Source: JAQVSV01 sp041667045 (GTDB lineage Bacteria; Elusimicrobiota; Elusimicrobia; Elusimicrobiales; Elusimicrobiaceae). Taken from it: a stretch of 25,836 nt of DNA. Each line of letters opens with the position of its first letter. Within the stretch, counting starts at the first letter, position 1. Below the pieces are notes generated by a model that saw only the letters and a list, made by a program, of their open reading frames with translations, made no database searches and was not told where the DNA came from. The stretch is from positions 1 to 25,836 of the forward strand of contig JBAYFS010000006.1 of NCBI GenBank assembly GCA_041667045.1, read 5' to 3'. A program made the position numbers and the translations under genes. Positions 14,076 to 21,362 of this stretch are shown here, piece after piece.

Positions 14076-14279
14076 GTGAAAATTTGCAAGATGTTTACCA
14101 GCAGAAAAGGCCAGAATACGGTGGAATACCTGCTAATGCTTACGGTGGTCACGGGCGTGGTTTTGGTGGCCGGTTATGCGCTGAAAGGATATATCCCGAA
14201 ACTTTTCCACACCATAGAAGGCCTGATAAACGGCGCCGCCAATACGCTCGGGCAAGTCAACAACAGCGCCGTCCAGTAA
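14076..14279 (+). CDS. Flp/Tad-type prepilin (class III signal peptide)
   Basis: A 67-residue protein with a short charged leader ending SRKG, followed directly by QNTVEYLLMLTVVTGVVLVAGYAL. Cleavage after the glycine would place Glu at +5 and Tyr at +6, the hallmark of Flp-type pilins, which a prepilin peptidase such as TadV or FppA processes. The hydrophobic helix spans about 25 residues and a short polar tail (GAANTLGQVNNSAVQ) follows, so the mature subunit is about 55 residues. The start is uncertain. GTG at 14076 follows GGGGGA closely; TTG at 14073 and ATG at 14091 are alternatives that alter only the leader. No secretion ATPase, secretin, peptidase or other pilus gene is in this window, so it is an orphan here. 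It stands alone after a terminator. Confidence 0.85.
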   Translation: MKICKMFTSRKGQNTVEYLLMLTVVTGVVLVAGYALKGYIPKLFHTIEGLINGAANTLGQVNNSAVQ

Positions 14280-14344
14280 ACATCCTTCCCAAATACTCCG
14301 GCACAATCCGGGATATAATACTTGACGCCAAGCATAAAACCATC

Positions 14345-14368
14345 GAGCCAGTCACTTCGGGATGGCTC
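14345..14368 (-). terminator. Possible hairpin at the end of the FkbM methyltransferase gene
   Basis: GAGCCA (14345-14350) pairs with TGGCTC (14363-14368), leaving a 12-base loop. On the minus strand GATGGTTTTATG follows. The stem is short and overlaps the stop codon, so this is a weak call between the converging pilin and methyltransferase genes. Confidence 0.3.
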
Positions 14369-15236
14369 AGTAAGTGGCGGCAAACATTTTCGACCATTTA
14401 TTTTCAATACGGTAAGCCGGATTTGCCTTATGTACCAAATTCGCCAGCACTTCCTTATCATCAGGGAGATGGTATGTGCATAACGACAGCTTGGGGCAGA
14501 ATTCCCGCAATGTGTTCTGCGCCCCGGACAGGAGCAGACGTTCCGCGCCCTCAATATCGGCTTTGACAAAATTCACGGCCCGCAAGTTTTCCGTTTTCAC
14601 GAAACTATCGAGGGTAATCGTCTGGATAGTGATTTTCTTGCCCGAACGGGCGGACACCAGCGAGGCGTCGGAAATGCTGCCGTCCGTTAAATATATATCG
14701 CAATATCCGTCGGTATCCGACAAGGCAAGCGGTACCACTTTAATGCCGGGATTCATGAGAGCCGTCTTTTCCAGATAGTTTCTGCGCACGCTTTCAATCG
14801 GCTCAAACGCGTACACCGTAGCTCCCTTTTTAGCCGCAAAAGCAGCAAACATCCCGATATTGGCGCCGGCATCTATAACAACATCCCCCTTGGATATTTT
14901 CACCTCGCCCCACTCATAAGGACCGTCACCTTCATCATAATAACCGCCGAATAAATCGTGATAAAGTATGTCCCGGAAATCCGCGAACAGATAAGCCGTG
15001 TCCGCGGCGTTCATGGGCAGAGGCAGGCGGACACCGTTGAAATCCAGACAATCGCCCCTTACAAACTCTCCCAGTATTTTGCCGGAAATAAATCTGTTAT
15101 GCGTGCCCGCTCCCATTAAGTAATGCAGGATAGAAGGCATATACAAGCGGTATTTAAAATCTCCCCGCGCAACATGTTTGAGCGCAACGGCCATATCGCG
15201 GGCTAAAACTCCGGTAATGCGATCTTTCAGAAACAT
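14367..15236 (-). CDS. FkbM-family SAM-dependent methyltransferase
   Basis: FkbM-type enzymes add methyl groups to hydroxyls of sugars, polyketides or other small molecules and are often found with surface glycan genes. The 289-residue protein has a SAM-binding motif VIDAGANIGMFAAFAA (120-135), an acidic strand end YAFEPI (142-147), the family region IQTITLDSFVKTENLRAVNFVKADIEGAERLLLSGA (205-239) and a C-terminal CTYHLPDDKEVLANLV. The first ~110 residues are a less conserved helical region. The ATG at 15236 has GAGAGGT 4 bases upstream. It faces the pilin gene tail-to-tail and follows the receiver/ATP-grasp gene by 139 bases. The acceptor substrate cannot be named; a glycan on a surface structure is a guess. 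Confidence 0.9.
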   Translation of the reverse strand: MFLKDRITGVLARDMAVALKHVARGDFKYRLYMPSILHYLMGAGTHNRFISGKILGEFVRGDCLDFNGVRLPLPMNAADTAYLFADFRDILYHDLFGGYYDEGDGPYEWGEVKISKGDVVIDAGANIGMFAAFAAKKGATVYAFEPIESVRRNYLEKTALMNPGIKVVPLALSDTDGYCDIYLTDGSISDASLVSARSGKKITIQTITLDSFVKTENLRAVNFVKADIEGAERLLLSGAQNTLREFCPKLSLCTYHLPDDKEVLANLVHKANPAYRIENKWSKMFAATY

Positions 15237-15375
15237 TTTGACCTCTCAATTTAATGATGTTTATTACCTTTTCTCAAGTGGAAATATTTTTCTTAAGAAC
15301 TCTTTTACCGACGGAGGATTCCCCCTGGCTTATTCTACCACAATCTTAAAGCAGTTGCTAAACCATGCCGGACTG

Positions 15376-18309
15376 TTATTCCGGGTGGAGAAGAACACCC
15401 GTTCCGGTTCTGGAGTCTATCCTTATATCCACCGGATGCCTTAAATGCAAATGCCGTACGAAAGGCGTTTCGTCAACGGAATGCTGCTTGTCCAGCCAGG
15501 CCCAGTCAATAGGATTTTCCGCGTGGTTGACAATAAAATACCCTATCCCCAAAGCGATGACATTGTGCAGGAAATGACTGCCGTAAGACGGCTCGATCAC
15601 GAACCCCGGCAGGCTTGTTTCCACTATCAGCCGGACATTGGATATCTGACTCCAGTGCACCGGCACGCCGAGCCACGGGTCTGAAGAGCCCCAACGCCCC
15701 GGCCCCAGCAGCACATAAAACCTGTCTTCCTCGCGCATGCGTTCGTTTATGGCGGAAATCTGCTCGGCTATCTTCTGGGTATTGGCGGCGTCAAAAGCTT
15801 CCGGACGGACATATACGATATCCCTTATTTTTCTCACGCAGCCGTGGCCGAGGCTTTTCCGGCTTGTGCAAATCACGCGTGAAGGCGGAAAATCGTTCAT
15901 GGGCACTTGCTCGGAACTGTTCATGCCGCTCATGGGACGGATCTGAAGAATACTGAAATTGCGCGACGGCAGATCAACCGCGAACTCCATCTCCACCTCG
16001 CAGCCCATGGCTTCCTTGCCCAGCTGCAAAAGGAATTTGACAATTTGGGTAAGCGGAAAAGTGCCCGACTGGAGAATAGGCGCGAAAGTGACGACACGCA
16101 CGCCCTCCCGATCGGCGCCTTCGTAAAAACGGTCGTTCTCGGCCGAATAGGTGGACACCACGGGCGCCAGAGTGCCGTGGCGTTCCGCGTCTGACAAGAA
16201 TAAAGTGACGATATTGGAATTGGAGTCCCGATCCGGCATAAAATCAGACTGCGCCAGGTCCAAAGCCAGAATCTCCCTCTGCGAATGGGAAAAATAGGCC
16301 TTCGTGTTGCCGAACTGGTAAAGCCTGTCCGGGTGATTGGGAGAGAACCGCAGCGACTGCCGCCCGTCCACCACCGTGATGCCAAGCCCCACCGCCACGT
16401 TAACGTTGCCGTCTTCCGCAACTATCGGAGGCAGCGGATAATAATTATATGATTGCGCCACTCCCGAAAACGAGGGATAGAACACGTTTTCATGCCGCCG
16501 GCCCGTTATCTGCTGAATGATAACCGCCATCTTCTCCTCATCCTGCAATTGAATAGTCCGGCCTAGGTAATTGCGCGCGGCCTTGGCGTAAGTGGACGCG
16601 TAAACCAGCTTGACCGCGCGCGCCAGCTGTTCATAACGCACGTCGGCGTCGGAATGGTTGTTGGGAATCATGTAAGTTTCATAAATTCCCGCGAACGGGT
16701 GGGTCTGCGAATCCTCCATGACCGATGAAGACCGCACTATCAGCGGCGCGCCGACCCGTTCCACGATAAGACGCAGGTCGCGCTTAAGTTTGTCATGCAG
16801 GTCCGCTTTAAGAAAGGTTTTAATCAGCCGCGCATCGTCAGGATTGCCGGCCACATACGAATGCAGGCGATTGTGATCCATGAACCAGTCGAACATGTCC
16901 GTAGCCACCAGCACCGTTTTCGGCACAGACATATGCACGCCCGGAATGGAATCGGAAAAATTGTTTTTCTTCATCAGGGAATTGAAAAAAGCCAGCCCGC
17001 GCCCCTTGCCGCCCAGCGAGCCGTCGCCGATTTTTGCGAACGGCACGTTAGCGTCGTAATATTCCGGACTGAAATCAACGATGACGCCTTTTTTTGCTTT
17101 ATTAAGAAACCCGTCTATGGTGCTCACCAGGTATTCGCGCAGTTCCTCGGCGTTTTTGAATTCCGAGCTTTTCCTGCGGCGCAGCTGGTAAGCCAGTTCG
17201 AACTCCGTGCGCGCCATAAGCCATTTGGAAAAATGGTTGTTGCCCGCGTGATAAACAAGCGAACTCTCCGGCGCCCATTTCAGAAAATCCAGCATGGAAT
17301 GCAAATCGGAAACCTGGCCTATGCGGGTGCGGTCGGGCAGGCAGAAAATAAAATCGCCGAACCCGAAATTTTCGCCTATGAAATGCCGCAAATCCTCCAG
17401 CATGGTGGAGGAGCCTTTGTTTAAAAAAGCCGCTTCCAGCTTAACCGCCTCGGCGGCGAAACGCTCGTCGCTGCTTTGCAGAAGAACGGGCATATCGGCG
17501 CGGTCGCGCTTGACCATGACGGTAAACTTCAGGCCCGCCTCCGGATCTTTTTTTCCGGCGTTGGCGAACTCCACGTCGGAAATGAGGCCCAGCATATTGT
17601 CTTTGTATTTCTGGTAAAGCGCGGCGGCCTCGTCGTAAGAACTGGCGAAAAGTATCTTCGGGCGCGCGCGCATGCGCAACAGCTTATGCATCATGTTCAC
17701 ACCTTCGGCCATAAGCTTCTGGGTCTGCGCCATTATCTCCGTATAAATAAGCGGCAGGTAAGCAGAATAAAACCGGACGGAATCCTCCACCACCAAAATA
17801 ACCTGCACGCCAGCCACTGCTATATCGTGGTCCGCGTTCCTTCGGTCCTCGATGAGCTTTATTATGGCGATGAGGATTTTCGCGTCACCGTTCCAAAGAA
17901 AAACATAATCCAGCGGCGAATCCGGCTCGTTGGGCACGCCGGCGACGTCCATCAGATTGTAAGCCAGCAAAACCACGGGCAAATCGGGTTTAAGCTTTTT
18001 CACTTCTCCGGCGAAGGCCATAACGTCCATATTGCCGACCCGGAGCATGGTCAGCACCATGTCGAACTCTTCGCCGCGTATTTTCTCCAGTGCCTCGGTG
18101 GCGGTTGACACGCGCGCGACATAAGGCGACCAGCGCAAACTTAAGTCCAGATATTCGCTGAAGATGATTTCGGTAAGCCGGCTGTCCTCCGCGATAACAG
18201 AAGAATCGTACGGACTGGAAACCAGCAGTATTTTCAGCACGCGGCTGGGCATCAGCGAATCAAAGCCGCCGAAGCTCACTTCACTGTCGAATAACCCGGA
18301 ATTATCCAT
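15376..18309 (-). CDS. Two receiver-like domains fused to a PPDK/PEP-synthase-type ATP-grasp domain
   Basis: A 977-residue cytoplasmic protein with an unusual layout. Residues ~24-150 form a receiver-like domain whose phosphoacceptor position is degenerate (DMVLTMLRVGNMD). Residues ~166-290 form a second with the acidic pair Glu175-Asp176, a likely phosphoacceptor Asp245 in GLISDVEF, and PVLLQSSD. Residues ~425-795 match the PPDK N-terminal, PEP/pyruvate-binding ATP-grasp family, including GDGSLGGKGRGLAF (428-441), PLIVRSSSVMEDS (522-534), FAGIYETY (539-546) and FSILQIRPMSG (785-795). The remaining part has LLGPGRWGSSDPWLGVPVHW (867-886), conserved-looking but unknown to me. The swivelling phosphohistidine domain and the PEP-binding TIM-barrel of true PEP synthase are absent, so it cannot make PEP unaided. 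It might be a phosphorylation-controlled phosphotransferase or sensor. It lies downstream of gdhA, behind a hairpin ending 15 bases before its ATG. Confidence 0.88.
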   Translation of the reverse strand: MDNSGLFDSEVSFGGFDSLMPSRVLKILLVSSPYDSSVIAEDSRLTEIIFSEYLDLSLRWSPYVARVSTATEALEKIRGEEFDMVLTMLRVGNMDVMAFAGEVKKLKPDLPVVLLAYNLMDVAGVPNEPDSPLDYVFLWNGDAKILIAIIKLIEDRRNADHDIAVAGVQVILVVEDSVRFYSAYLPLIYTEIMAQTQKLMAEGVNMMHKLLRMRARPKILFASSYDEAAALYQKYKDNMLGLISDVEFANAGKKDPEAGLKFTVMVKRDRADMPVLLQSSDERFAAEAVKLEAAFLNKGSSTMLEDLRHFIGENFGFGDFIFCLPDRTRIGQVSDLHSMLDFLKWAPESSLVYHAGNNHFSKWLMARTEFELAYQLRRRKSSEFKNAEELREYLVSTIDGFLNKAKKGVIVDFSPEYYDANVPFAKIGDGSLGGKGRGLAFFNSLMKKNNFSDSIPGVHMSVPKTVLVATDMFDWFMDHNRLHSYVAGNPDDARLIKTFLKADLHDKLKRDLRLIVERVGAPLIVRSSSVMEDSQTHPFAGIYETYMIPNNHSDADVRYEQLARAVKLVYASTYAKAARNYLGRTIQLQDEEKMAVIIQQITGRRHENVFYPSFSGVAQSYNYYPLPPIVAEDGNVNVAVGLGITVVDGRQSLRFSPNHPDRLYQFGNTKAYFSHSQREILALDLAQSDFMPDRDSNSNIVTLFLSDAERHGTLAPVVSTYSAENDRFYEGADREGVRVVTFAPILQSGTFPLTQIVKFLLQLGKEAMGCEVEMEFAVDLPSRNFSILQIRPMSGMNSSEQVPMNDFPPSRVICTSRKSLGHGCVRKIRDIVYVRPEAFDAANTQKIAEQISAINERMREEDRFYVLLGPGRWGSSDPWLGVPVHWSQISNVRLIVETSLPGFVIEPSYGSHFLHNVIALGIGYFIVNHAENPIDWAWLDKQHSVDETPFVRHLHLRHPVDIRIDSRTGTGVLLHPE

Positions 18310-18324
18310 AAGTCTCTCATTAAA

Positions 18325-18357
18325 AACCTGTCCCGGTAAATAGCGCCGGGACAGGTT
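18325..18357 (-). terminator. Terminator of gdhA, placed in the leader of the next gene
   Basis: A perfect 12-bp stem (18325-18336 with 18346-18357) with a 9-base loop, followed on the minus strand by TTTA. It ends just 15 bases before the ATG of the receiver/ATP-grasp gene. That gene must be expressed by read-through, or from a start site inside or just after the hairpin. It may thus act as an attenuator. Confidence 0.8.
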
Positions 18358-18383
18358 ATTTTACGTTTTAACTCAATTTTGGC

Positions 18384-19727
18384 TTAGACAAGTCCCTGCT
18401 CAAGCATCGCGTCGGCCACTTTAAGGAAACCGGCGATGTTGGCACCCATCACGTAGTTGCCGGGATCGCCGTAGTTGTTCGACGCCTCAAGGCAGTTTTT
18501 ATGAATGGTTTTCATAATTCTGCTGAGATGCTGGTCAACTTCCTCGCGCGTCCAGGACAGCCGGATGCTGTTTTGCGTCATTTCCAGCCCCGAAACCGCC
18601 ACGCCGCCCGCGTTGGAAGCCTTGCCGGGCGAGAACAGGATTTTAGCCTTGTGGAATTCCGTTATCCCTTCGGGAGTGGTGGACATGTTGGAACCTTCCG
18701 ACACGCACTTGCAGCCGTTGGCGACAAGAGTCTTCGCGTCCGCGCCGGTGATTTCGTTTTCACAGGCGGTGGGCAGAGCCACGTCGCACTTGAGGTGCCA
18801 GGTTTTCTTGCCGGGCAGATATTCGGCTTTTTTGTATTTCTCGGCGTATTTGTTAAGGCCGAGGCGCTGTTTGAAAACCAGGTCTTTGGTGTAGGACAGC
18901 TTCTCGGCGTCAATGCCGTCCGGATCGTAAATGGAACCGTCGAAATCGGTCATGCCGACCACTTTGCCGCCCAGCTGGTTGACTTTTTCAATCGCGTGCA
19001 GACCCACGTTGCCCGCGCCGGAGATAACGCAGGTTTTGCCCTTGAAGCTTTCGCCCTTGGTGGCAAGCATTTCCTGCGCGAAATAAACAAGCCCGTAACC
19101 GGTGGCTTCAGTGCGGCCCAAACTGCCGCCCCACGCCAGACCCTTGCCGGTCAACACACCGTCAAAACGGTTTGTGAGTTTTCTGTACTGGCCGAACAGG
19201 TAGCCGATTTCACGACCGCCCACGCCCAAGTCGCCCGCGGGTACGTCGGTGTTGGGGCCGATGTGGCGGAACAATTCGCTCATGAACGACTGACAAAATC
19301 TCATCACTTCCGCGTCGGATTTGCCTCTGGGGTTAAAATCCGAACCGCCCTTGCCGCCGCCCAGGGGCAGGCCGGTGAGGCTGTTTTTCAAAATCTGCTC
19401 GAAACCTAAAAATTTTAAAATGCTTAAAGTAACGCTGGGGTGGAAGCGCAGCCCGCCTTTGTAAGGGCCGATAGCGCTGTTAAATTCAACCCGGTAGCCT
19501 TTGTTAATCTGTATTTCGCCCTTGTCGTCAACCCACGGCACGCGGAAGGAAATGGCGCGTTCCGGCTCGACGAGTCTTTCTATTATTTTTGCTTTCCGGT
19601 ATTCGGGATGCCTGTCATAAACCGGCATGAGCGACTCAACGACTTCATCCGCCGCCTGCAGGAATTCCTTTTCGCCGGGGTTATTGGCGGCCAGGTTCTC
19701 CATAATACGTTTTGCATTTTCGTTCAT
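18384..19727 (-). CDS. gdhA: Glutamate dehydrogenase (hexameric, GdhA type)
   Basis: GdhA interconverts glutamate with 2-oxoglutarate and ammonium using NAD(P)H. The 447-residue length fits the hexameric small-subunit class. Visible motifs are GPYKGGLRFHPSVTLSILKFLGFEQ (88-110), the catalytic-lysine loop LPLGGGKGGSDFNPRGKSD (120-138, Lys126), NTDVPAGDLGVGGREIGY (159-176), the nucleotide-binding GAGNVG (237-242) and GGVAVSGLEMTQNS near the C-terminus. Cofactor preference (NADP or NAD) cannot be fixed by eye. A consensus-like promoter (19779-19808) and GAGAGGT ribosome binding site precede the ATG, and a strong terminator follows, so it is probably well expressed on its own. Confidence 0.97.
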   Translation of the reverse strand: MNENAKRIMENLAANNPGEKEFLQAADEVVESLMPVYDRHPEYRKAKIIERLVEPERAISFRVPWVDDKGEIQINKGYRVEFNSAIGPYKGGLRFHPSVTLSILKFLGFEQILKNSLTGLPLGGGKGGSDFNPRGKSDAEVMRFCQSFMSELFRHIGPNTDVPAGDLGVGGREIGYLFGQYRKLTNRFDGVLTGKGLAWGGSLGRTEATGYGLVYFAQEMLATKGESFKGKTCVISGAGNVGLHAIEKVNQLGGKVVGMTDFDGSIYDPDGIDAEKLSYTKDLVFKQRLGLNKYAEKYKKAEYLPGKKTWHLKCDVALPTACENEITGADAKTLVANGCKCVSEGSNMSTTPEGITEFHKAKILFSPGKASNAGGVAVSGLEMTQNSIRLSWTREEVDQHLSRIMKTIHKNCLEASNNYGDPGNYVMGANIAGFLKVADAMLEQGLV

Positions 19728-19778
19728 TGTAATGACCTCTCAAATATCTTTCCGGCAATGCACCGCCGGTATGTTACC

Positions 19779-19808
19779 AGCATATTGCATTACCGCCGGA
19801 TTTGTCAA
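19779..19808 (-). promoter_or_regulatory. gdhA promoter
   Basis: On the minus strand a perfect TTGACA (19808-19803), 18-base spacer and TATGCT (19784-19779), about 50 bases before the gdhA ATG. Two copies of the short sequence ACCGCCGG lie in the spacer and just downstream of the -10 and could be a regulator site. Confidence 0.75.
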
Positions 19809-19849
19809 GGACGAAAATCTACTTTTTCCGGCGCGCAAAAAACTTTGGT

Positions 19850-19878
19850 TTTAAAAGGAAAGGAAAGTTTGATATAAT
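19850..19878 (+). promoter_or_regulatory. tRNA-Ala promoter
   Basis: A perfect TATAAT (19873-19878) ends 11 bases before the tRNA, with TTTAAA (19850-19855) at 17-base spacing as a weak -35. Confidence 0.65.
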
Positions 19879-19889
19879 AAGTTTAATAC

Positions 19890-19965
<76 letters not shown>

Positions 19966-19973
19966 GATTTAAC

Positions 19974-20006
19974 AAAAGCCCGCCGATAATATCTCGGCGG
20001 GCTTTT
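19974..20006 (+). terminator. Terminator after tRNA-Ala
   Basis: A 13-bp perfect stem (19974-19986 with 19994-20006) with a 7-base loop followed by TATTT. The stem begins 9 bases after the CCA end. Confidence 0.9.
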
Positions 20007-20018
20007 TATTTGAAAAGC

Positions 20019-20047
20019 AAAGCCCCCCCGGTAAACCGGAGGGCTTT
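20019..20047. terminator. Terminator of the DUF2141 gene
   Basis: AAAGCCC...CCGGT pairs with ACCGG.GGGCTTT around a short loop, with one unpaired position in the stem. It lies 15 bases beyond the stop of the minus-strand DUF2141 gene, and on that strand is followed by GCTTTTC. With the tRNA terminator 13 bases away it closes both converging units. Confidence 0.75.
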
Positions 20048-20062
20048 TATATTCATACCGGA

Positions 20063-21298
20063 CTATCTGGTTTTCAAAACGACAGCAAGGCTCTGCCCAT
20101 CCTTTTCAAAAGTAAACTCGGCCTCTTTGTATTCCGGAGGACTGCCCTTAAACCCTATTTTGTTATTTGAAAAACCATACGCTTCCAGCGGCAGACCGAA
20201 AATATCCTTGTCAAAAACACCGTTGCCGTTTTCATCGTGGTACACCGTCGCGGCGTAACTTCCGAACGGAATATCTTTAAACATGACCGAGGCGGCGTTA
20301 TTTTTTACATACGCGAAAGCTGAAAACGTTTTTTTGGCGGTATCAAACGGAAAGCCGTCCGGCGAAGCGTACAGTTCAACCCTGACCACGCCGCGCCCGT
20401 TTGGCACGCTTGCAATATTAAAAACCAGATCCCCGCCCCGCGCCGGATTCATTACTTTTACGCGGGCGCCGCTGCCCTTAACGTCATAGCGGATATTAAC
20501 GGCCATTGCCAGAGTGGCCGAGTCAACATTAAACACCGCGCTGTCAAACAAAACTTCCCCGGCTCCAGACGTGCCCATTTCTTCATCAGGCGCGCCGTTG
20601 ACCATATCCAGTTTCCCATTGGCATTCACATCGTGAAAAGCGACAATGGCGTACGGCCCGTAAGGAACATCCCTGAATACCACTTTTGATTCACCACCGC
20701 GTATTTCCGCATATGAGGATAAAGCGGCTTTTTCGAATTCATACGGAAACCCTTCCGAAACCGCATAAAGCGACACCATCGCCAGCCCCGCATCGGAGGA
20801 AAAACCGCTTAAAACGACCGTGATATCGCCTGTTTTCACTCCCAGCCTGTTTTTCGGGAAATTGCGCCTTGAAAACTCCGGGCTATAATTGGGGGAAACC
20901 GTAATTTCCATCTCCGGACTGTTCAGCTTAAAAGCTGCGTAATCAAAGGAAGGCGGAGTAAAAAGGGAAACGCTGCTGTTTGAAACGCCAACCCCCTCGG
21001 CTGGCAGGTCAAGCGCATTATCCGCGTCTTCATCGTGCGCGATTACAGCGGCATAGCGCCCGTAAGGCACGGACGAAAACACAAGCTCCGCGGCATTACC
21101 AGTAATTTTAGCCGATTCCTTGCGCAGCGCAGCCGAAAAATCGGCGGGGAACCCGGAACCGGAATTAAAAACGGCTCCGACAATCTGCCCGTTGTTATTA
21201 CGCAGATTGTTAACCTTTATTACTATTTTCCCCAGTTCCGAAGCAAAAGAAAGCGCGGTAAATCCGCTCAGAAACAAAATCGCAAATACTTTTTTCAT
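20063..21298 (-). CDS. Exported protein with three tandem DUF2141 domains
   Basis: The ATG at 21298 has AAAGGAGAG directly upstream and begins a clear signal peptide (MKKVFAILFLSGFTALSFAS), giving 411 residues. A longer open frame to 21430 lacks these and overlaps the next gene. Three ~115-residue repeats follow (about 22-138, 155-271, 288-411). Each runs from a beta-strand opening through VPYG.YA(A/V)...HD to an acidic DxNxNGxxD-like element: HDEDADNALD (88-97), HDVNANGKLD (222-231) and HDENGNGVFD (354-363). The third repeat, with FGLPLEAYGFSNN, is the best match to DUF2141. The family is exported and of unknown function; the acidic loops resemble calcium-binding sites. It follows the clostripain-family gene after a terminator-like hairpin. 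Confidence 0.9.
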   Translation of the reverse strand: MKKVFAILFLSGFTALSFASELGKIVIKVNNLRNNNGQIVGAVFNSGSGFPADFSAALRKESAKITGNAAELVFSSVPYGRYAAVIAHDEDADNALDLPAEGVGVSNSSVSLFTPPSFDYAAFKLNSPEMEITVSPNYSPEFSRRNFPKNRLGVKTGDITVVLSGFSSDAGLAMVSLYAVSEGFPYEFEKAALSSYAEIRGGESKVVFRDVPYGPYAIVAFHDVNANGKLDMVNGAPDEEMGTSGAGEVLFDSAVFNVDSATLAMAVNIRYDVKGSGARVKVMNPARGGDLVFNIASVPNGRGVVRVELYASPDGFPFDTAKKTFSAFAYVKNNAASVMFKDIPFGSYAATVYHDENGNGVFDKDIFGLPLEAYGFSNNKIGFKGSPPEYKEAEFTFEKDGQSLAVVLKTR

Positions 21299-21318
21299 TT
21301 TCTCTCCTTTTACATTAA

Positions 21319-21340
21319 AAGGCCCGCATTCGCGGGCCTT
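21319..21340 (-). terminator. Hairpin between the clostripain-family gene and the DUF2141 gene
   Basis: A 9-bp GC-rich stem (21319-21327 with 21332-21340) with a 4-base loop, followed on the minus strand by TTTTAATG. It lies 22 bases after the protease stop and about 20 bases before the DUF2141 ATG, so it can be the protease terminator or a partial one in the leader of the next gene. Confidence 0.75.
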
Positions 21341-21362
21341 AAAAAAAACAAACAGCCAGTTC

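Noticed and set aside
18501..19409. Plus-strand frame of 302 codons opposite gdhA
   Set aside because: Fully inside the highly conserved gdhA coding sequence on the other strand; no start signal.
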